NCBI RefSeq assembly: GCF_932526225.1
Contig: NC_064037.1
Span: 10,956,203 to 11,020,202 of the forward strand
Direction of reading: 5' to 3'
Source: Nematostella vectensis
Taxonomy: Eukaryota; Cnidaria; Anthozoa; Actiniaria; Edwardsiidae
DNA length: 64,000 nt
This document shows, piece by piece, positions 59,901-64,000 of this stretch. The stretch's first letter is position 1, and the number at the start of each line of letters is the position of its first letter. The notes under the pieces are model-generated. The model had not been told where the DNA came from, did not search any database, and worked only from the letters and a program-made list of their open reading frames with translations. The translations under genes and the position numbers were made by a program.

Positions 59901-62900
59901 ACTAGTACCAACAAAGGTACAACTTTGGTTATCACCTATCTATCACCAATACAAAGTATTTCAGAAGACACTAATCAGACCCCCAAAAAATGGTTGAAAT
60001 GTCCATTAACATGTGATAAGTATAAGCGGTTTATTAACCTTTATAATTTTGATATACTGTAGGTTTGGTATACATATTTCAACAGATTTATGTTATGTCC
60101 TTTTGTCAGATTCCCGGTGAAGTCAGTAATATCTTCAGCCAGGAATCATGCTGTAACATCACAGAGATGGTAGGGTTTATAACTTTCTGGCTAAGCATGG
60201 AATGCTACGCCTGATGTCTTATCTGTTGTTTTAGAGACCACCAGAATGACATTTTGTTATGTTGTTTCCTCACAGAGTAGTTCCTTTTGGATTATAGCAA
60301 AAGCTGTAAAGGAGTTCGTTGAAAATGAAGGACAAGGTAAGAAAGTGTTATGATTAATTTTTCCTTTTCCATGTCTGTTGATATTTTGTCTTACACATTT
60401 TTTGTTCTATCTCCGTTTAGGTGCACTGCCTGTTCGTGGCTCTATACCTGATATGACAGCAGACTCCAAGAGATACATACAACTACAAAATGTGTAAGAT
60501 GTTTCTAAGCTACTCTAAAATGCGTAACTTTATAAAAACTGCTTTCTGTTGTCTATTTTTCTTGCTTTTTTTTGAAAACTAGATTGGGATGTTTGAGGGA
60601 TTACAGATATGCATCTGTAAAAAGTTTGAGCCCCAGTTTTTAAGTGTGTGGGGGCTAGCGCTAGCCCTTCCCCCTGCTTCTCCCTGTCTGCCAATCCTGT
60701 ACCTGCAGTTGTTGTGTAGAAAGACTGTGGAATTCATTTGTCTTACAAAACTCAACTTTTCTAGCTACCAAGATCAAGCAAAGAAAGATGTTGTTGCAGT
60801 CACCCAAAGAGTACATAGAATACTAGACACAATTGGAAAGGTGAGAGTTAAGGTCATACTGGAGGTAAATTTTGTCGCCGGAAATCGCCTAAAAGTATAT
60901 CCATATCAAAGATCGTACTGAAACATTTGTTTTTGCGAATTCAGGAAATGCGAGCTTCAAAACATTGAGCAAAGGACAACAAAGATTGGGTGGAATACCT
61001 TCACACTTTGTTATGTCCAGCAAACATGAAATTACTTTGAGTTTATATGCAAATTTACCATTATTCGCCTCACTACTCACACAAGCATAGCGCTCAAACC
61101 AAAGAAGGATTTTCGCTCTTAAGAGTTTGTTCAAAGCCTTTCACAGACCTTTTAACTCCATTCCTTTTTGAAATAAACGAATTGAAACCCCGCATCTTCC
61201 TGCTAGGGAGTTCTGTTTGGGTAGTTCAAAACCAAATCCCATCCAACAAAACGTAATCCAGCCAAAACACCACAAACAAACTGAGCAAATTGCACAACTG
61301 CGATCATATGTTTTGTTGCTTTGATCTGCCTATTTGTTTTCAATGTACAGTAATAAGAGGTCTCATGCTGCGAACTGAGCAGTCTCATGCTGCGAACTGA
61401 GCAAACCATCCATTCGCATCTCAAGTCAGTTTGCGGCCAAACAAAGCATGCTGTAGCTTCAGCATATAAGGTTTTTAGGCCCATATAGAGCACAAATTAG
61501 GCTTTCTTCTGAGCCATTTTACTAGTGTTTAATTAAATATTTCTGCAAGCGAGAATACAGAAAAATTTAAATTATCTGCCGAGTGACCCAATGCGGGTTG
61601 GTTTTCTACTTTTTCCAATCATCATTCTTATTTCACTCTGCAAAAAAAAAACAGAAAGTAAACAGAGTATTTCGCTGCACACTCCGGCAAGTTTTTTTTT
61701 TAATAAATGAAGAATTTGCTTGGCAATTTTAATATCAATAGCTTTCATAGCTTTCGCGGAGAAATTCTCCACGAAATCAACATTAGACAAGCTTGTGTGG
61801 CTTCCAGATTACCAGTATCAGATTTCACATTTTCCCATGGATTGACTTAAAAATATTTTTTTCTATAAACCTTAATAACTTCTTTAATATATCCTGAAGT
61901 TTCATGGGAATTCAGCTTTTTGGGTGGGAGATATCAAAGATTGAACTTATTAAACAATTTCTGGAAATTAGCCTCCAGTAAACCCTAGGATTATAGATAG
62001 GTCCCTAAATTGATTATGTACAAGGCTTTGATTTTTTACACAAAGAGTATAAAGTATACTAGGCAGAACTGGAAAGTGAAAGCGAATACAGTGATTAATT
62101 GTCTTGCTTTATCTTACAATAAGGAGTTTGTGATGGAATTCCAAAACTCTGGAGAGCAGGCTCGCAGGCTACTTTTACTAGTGTTATCTGGAAAACTGTG
62201 AAATGTGTGCTGGAAGTTCTTATATGATTCTGTTTTTCAGTCTGCAGATTGTATACCAGAACAAGAAATTAGATTATTTTGTAAGTTATTTAAATGTGTG
62301 TTCTGGTGTATTCAGTGCAGTTCTTAGATACTGATTTCAGTATTTAAACCTACTGTTTTGTTGCCTTAAATCCAGGTAAAAATGCTGCATTTCTCAAGCT
62401 TGTTAGATGCCGGTCTTTACAAGCAGAGTATGATCCCTCTACCTCTAGAACAAATGAAATAGGTGAGTCAATTAACATTCCCTATACATTATCTGCCTTA
62501 AAGTCAATTTTAGCCTTTCATTTAAACATATGTTGCCTAGATCAGGAAATTTGTCTTCTTTATTTTGGCAGTCAATCCAAGCCTGGTCCCAACACACCGT
62601 GGCCTCTTTCACGATCCACAGAATTCCCAATATTCAAAAACAAAACATTTCTGAATAAGCCTGAAGGAGAGCCAGCTAGCAGGCTAAGGCAATCCTCACC
62701 AATTTATTAGCATTAATCCTTCAGTTCATTTTATATAGCCAATTAAATCTTACTAACTCTGTAAAGTATATAGAAAATGATTCTCCCCATACAGACGTAC
62801 AAAGGAAAGGCACAGACCAAATACTTAAGCTTTCGATCTCCCCAGAAAATAGAGTTGAATTTAAATCTGAATTTTTCACAGAGCTTTATAAAACCTTTAG

Positions 62901-63741
62901 CTTTCTAGGTGAAAGTATACTGTCCTTATTCAACCACCCTTCTTTTTGTCAGGAAATGCCCTAGATGACCCTGAGAGTGATGTCATGTTCTATGTTCTAC
63001 TCAGAGCCGTTGACAGGTTTTACTCACAGTATCACAGATATCCAGGTATGGCATGTGCAGTTCTAGGGCATGTGTGGAAGTGGGCCCTGCTTTTTTATTA
63101 TAGAGATTTGGGGGTTTCCCAAATCCATGGGAGAACAATCATTCATACCCTTTCTTAAAATCCTTGCTTCAACCTCACTTGGAAGTTCCTGGGCTTGGAT
63201 TTTGAAGTTAGTGGGTGTAGATACAACTAGGTTGGGCCGAAGGCTTCAGGCCTGACCCAGGTTTTCCCTTTGGAGTGTTCTAAATCCTAAAAAGTGGACC
63301 TAGTTTTTTGTTTTTTTTTTTTTGGGGGGGGGTGGGGAGTTTTCTGATAAAGATCTGACCACCCCCAAAAGAACAAGAGCGTGACAGATTTTTTATGCCA
63401 TTGCAGTATCTCTACTGGACGTTTATATTTGGATTTGGCTACAAAAAAAGTTTGACTATCTAATTTGCTTATGCTTTAATAGTTTTGTCTAAAAATAGCA
63501 TGTCTATTGAGAACCGAAAGTGGACTTTTGGCCGTTGTTGTTGGGGGAGGTGCAAATGCACCCCCTGCACCCACCCTGGGTACGGGCCTGGGCCTCTTCT
63601 GTGGAATTTTATGATTTTCTGTTAGTGTCCAGGTAATTTGCTGGTATCTTTGCTTCATCACTTTTCCAACTCTTTTCTGAAGATGTGTTTTTTTTAGGCA
63701 ATTTTGATGACCAGGTAGAGGCAGATGTTGTTAAGCTAAAG
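46565..63741 (+). CDS. NAE1: NAE1, NEDD8-activating enzyme E1 regulatory subunit (3' end outside window)
   Basis: NAE1 (APPBP1) pairs with UBA3 to activate NEDD8 for cullin modification. Nineteen exons with consistent phases: 46565-46665, 47564-47667, 50509-50569, 50719-50749, 50815-50886, 58517-58596, 58856-58965, 59147-59256, 59464-59526, 59607-59670, 59825-59916, 60110-60169, 60276-60336, 60421-60493, 60765-60840, 62241-62280, 62376-62462, 62953-63045, 63698-63741; about 474 codons of the family's usual 530 or so. A Lys-rich start ([10 protein letters not shown]) leads to [19 protein letters not shown] and the Rossmann-type inactive adenylation domain ([74 protein letters not shown]). Later: [47 protein letters not shown]. 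The C-terminal UBA3-binding exons are beyond the right edge. Confidence 0.96.
48126..48285. mobile_element. 160-bp hairpin MITE (copy 2)
   Basis: Same foldback as 21847-22007, from TGTTGTGGTTTGAAATGC to GCATTTCAAACCACAACA, with only a few differences. It lies in NAE1 intron 2, and the 25-bp minisatellite starts within about 10 bp of its right end. Confidence 0.92.
48287..50400. repeat. 2.1-kb, 25-bp minisatellite in NAE1 intron 2
   Basis: About 85 copies of CTATACCCTAGACCTGTAAA + ATTGT. Three main unit types alternate: ending ATTGT (25 bp), ending ATTAT (25 bp) and a 23-bp type ending AGTGT, in short blocks that suggest repeated block duplication. Units at the left edge are less regular (CTCAATACCCCAGACC). 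There is no unique spacer, so it is not CRISPR-like. It ends about 110 bp before NAE1 exon 3. Confidence 0.97.
51762..56672. mobile_element. 4.9-kb foldback element with 1.65-kb inverted arms
   Basis: Starts ACACTTTCCCATTTAAA and ends TTTAAATGGGAAAGTGT, flanked by TATCAA on both sides (51756-51761, 56673-56678). The arms run 51762 to about 53415 and about 55020 to 56672 and are highly similar throughout. The central 1.6 kb contains further copies of arm pieces: 53410-53620 repeats 53110-53300, and 54500-54730 repeats about 52495-52740. It also has its own MITE. No transposase is recognisable. Confidence 0.9.
54045..54472. mobile_element. MITE with AGGGGTAGCGATG ends inside the foldback centre
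   Basis: Left end TTAGGGGTAGCGATGAGTAA, right end GTACCCATCGTTACCCCTTA, about 18 bp of inverted repeat. The body is rich in GAGACT/CGAGAC text as at 18083-18790. Confidence 0.75.
56729..57223. mobile_element. 495-bp TTAA MITE with internal (TAA)n
   Basis: Starts TTAACCCTTTCACTCCTGAG and ends GGCAATGAAAGACTTAA. The ends are inverted (CTTTCA/TGAAAG) with TTAA outside. The related empty site in the TM9SF4 copy near 39620 (CCAAGATTAAGTAAG, read on the minus strand) has a single TTAA. Confidence 0.85.
56905..56990. repeat. (TAA)n microsatellite
   Basis: About 29 perfect TAA copies inside the TTAA MITE. Open frames over it (poly-Ile) are artefacts. Confidence 0.97.
60841..62240. other. 1.4-kb NAE1 intron 15
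   Basis: No exon or ORF of note. A 22-bp direct repeat (GTCTCATGCTGCGAACTGAG) occurs twice in a row at about 61360-61400. The rest is AT-rich. Confidence 0.5.
63247..63590. mobile_element. 344-bp MITE, inverted copy of 25876-26234
   Basis: Left end CAGGCCTGACCCAGG, right end CCTGGGTACGGGCCTG. The flanks GGCTT and GGCCT differ at one of five bases, a slightly decayed duplication. It lies between NAE1 exons 18 and 19. Confidence 0.82.
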
Positions 63742-64000
63742 GTACATGTTGTTTTCGAGAAAATTGACAATGATATCCCATGTTTCACAACTATTAGGAA
63801 CATTTACAGTGCAATGTGGACTACCGTGTCACCTTGACAGTATTAGAATGTGAGCTAAAAGGAATGTGACACACAGTACTCCTAACACATGATGAAAACT
63901 TATAACTTTGTATAACTTTGTACAAATTTTTTATAAATTTGTGTCTAGGAAACTGGACCCTTGGCCTACATTCTTCAGGGGCGGCAGAAGGGATGATTCA

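Noticed and set aside
63949-64000. Possible next NAE1 exon after GTGTCTAG
   Set aside because: The translation does not resemble the NAE1 C-terminal region in any frame; the acceptor alone is weak evidence.

Overview
This window is animal nuclear DNA. It is AT-rich, and its genes are cut into many short exons with GT..AG introns. Almost every intron and spacer carries small transposons, foldbacks or minisatellites. The conserved proteins read like animal orthologues. The style (compact divergent gene pairs, many TTAA- and TA-flanked MITEs, Ty3/gypsy remnants) suggests a cnidarian, perhaps an anthozoan, but that is inference. No microbial gene, rRNA, tRNA or CRISPR array was found.

Layout. 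1-4.1 kb: two Ty3/gypsy remnants, the 3' part of one element and a complete but internally deleted copy of another (LTRs, PBS, PPT and a 5-bp target duplication visible). 5.9-19.3 kb, minus: DNA2 nuclease-helicase, with a long N-terminal extension; the exons for the last helicase motifs are not in the window. 19.7-22.1 kb: a nested repeat island with a 1.25-kb inverted-repeat element that carries a small ORF resembling an RFX-type winged helix. 23.4-27.6 kb, minus: a complete syntaxin-7/12 type Qa-SNARE (11 exons, 272 aa). 28.3-30.3 kb, plus: a stathmin-domain protein with an N-myristoylation-type start, like STMND1 (245 aa). 32.9-46.1 kb, minus: a complete TM9SF4 orthologue (23 exons, 632 aa). 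46.6 kb to the right edge, plus: NAE1, the NEDD8 E1 regulatory subunit, 19 exons and about 474 codons, continuing past the window.

TM9SF4/NAE1 and syntaxin/STMND1-like are head-to-head pairs that probably share promoters. The genes do not form one pathway: DNA2 is for replication and end resection, the syntaxin and TM9SF4 for the endomembrane system, NAE1 for cullin neddylation.

The most unusual structure is that three separate tandem repeats (DNA2 exon 10 donor, DNA2 exon 15 donor, TM9SF4 exon 12 acceptor) include an exon-intron junction, so each leaves arrays of decoy splice sites. Intron 5 of NAE1 holds a datable nest: a 4.9-kb foldback and a TTAA MITE both inserted in a larger TTAA element whose less-interrupted copy lies in TM9SF4. 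Intron 2 of NAE1 holds a 2.1-kb, 25-bp minisatellite that starts at the end of a hairpin MITE.
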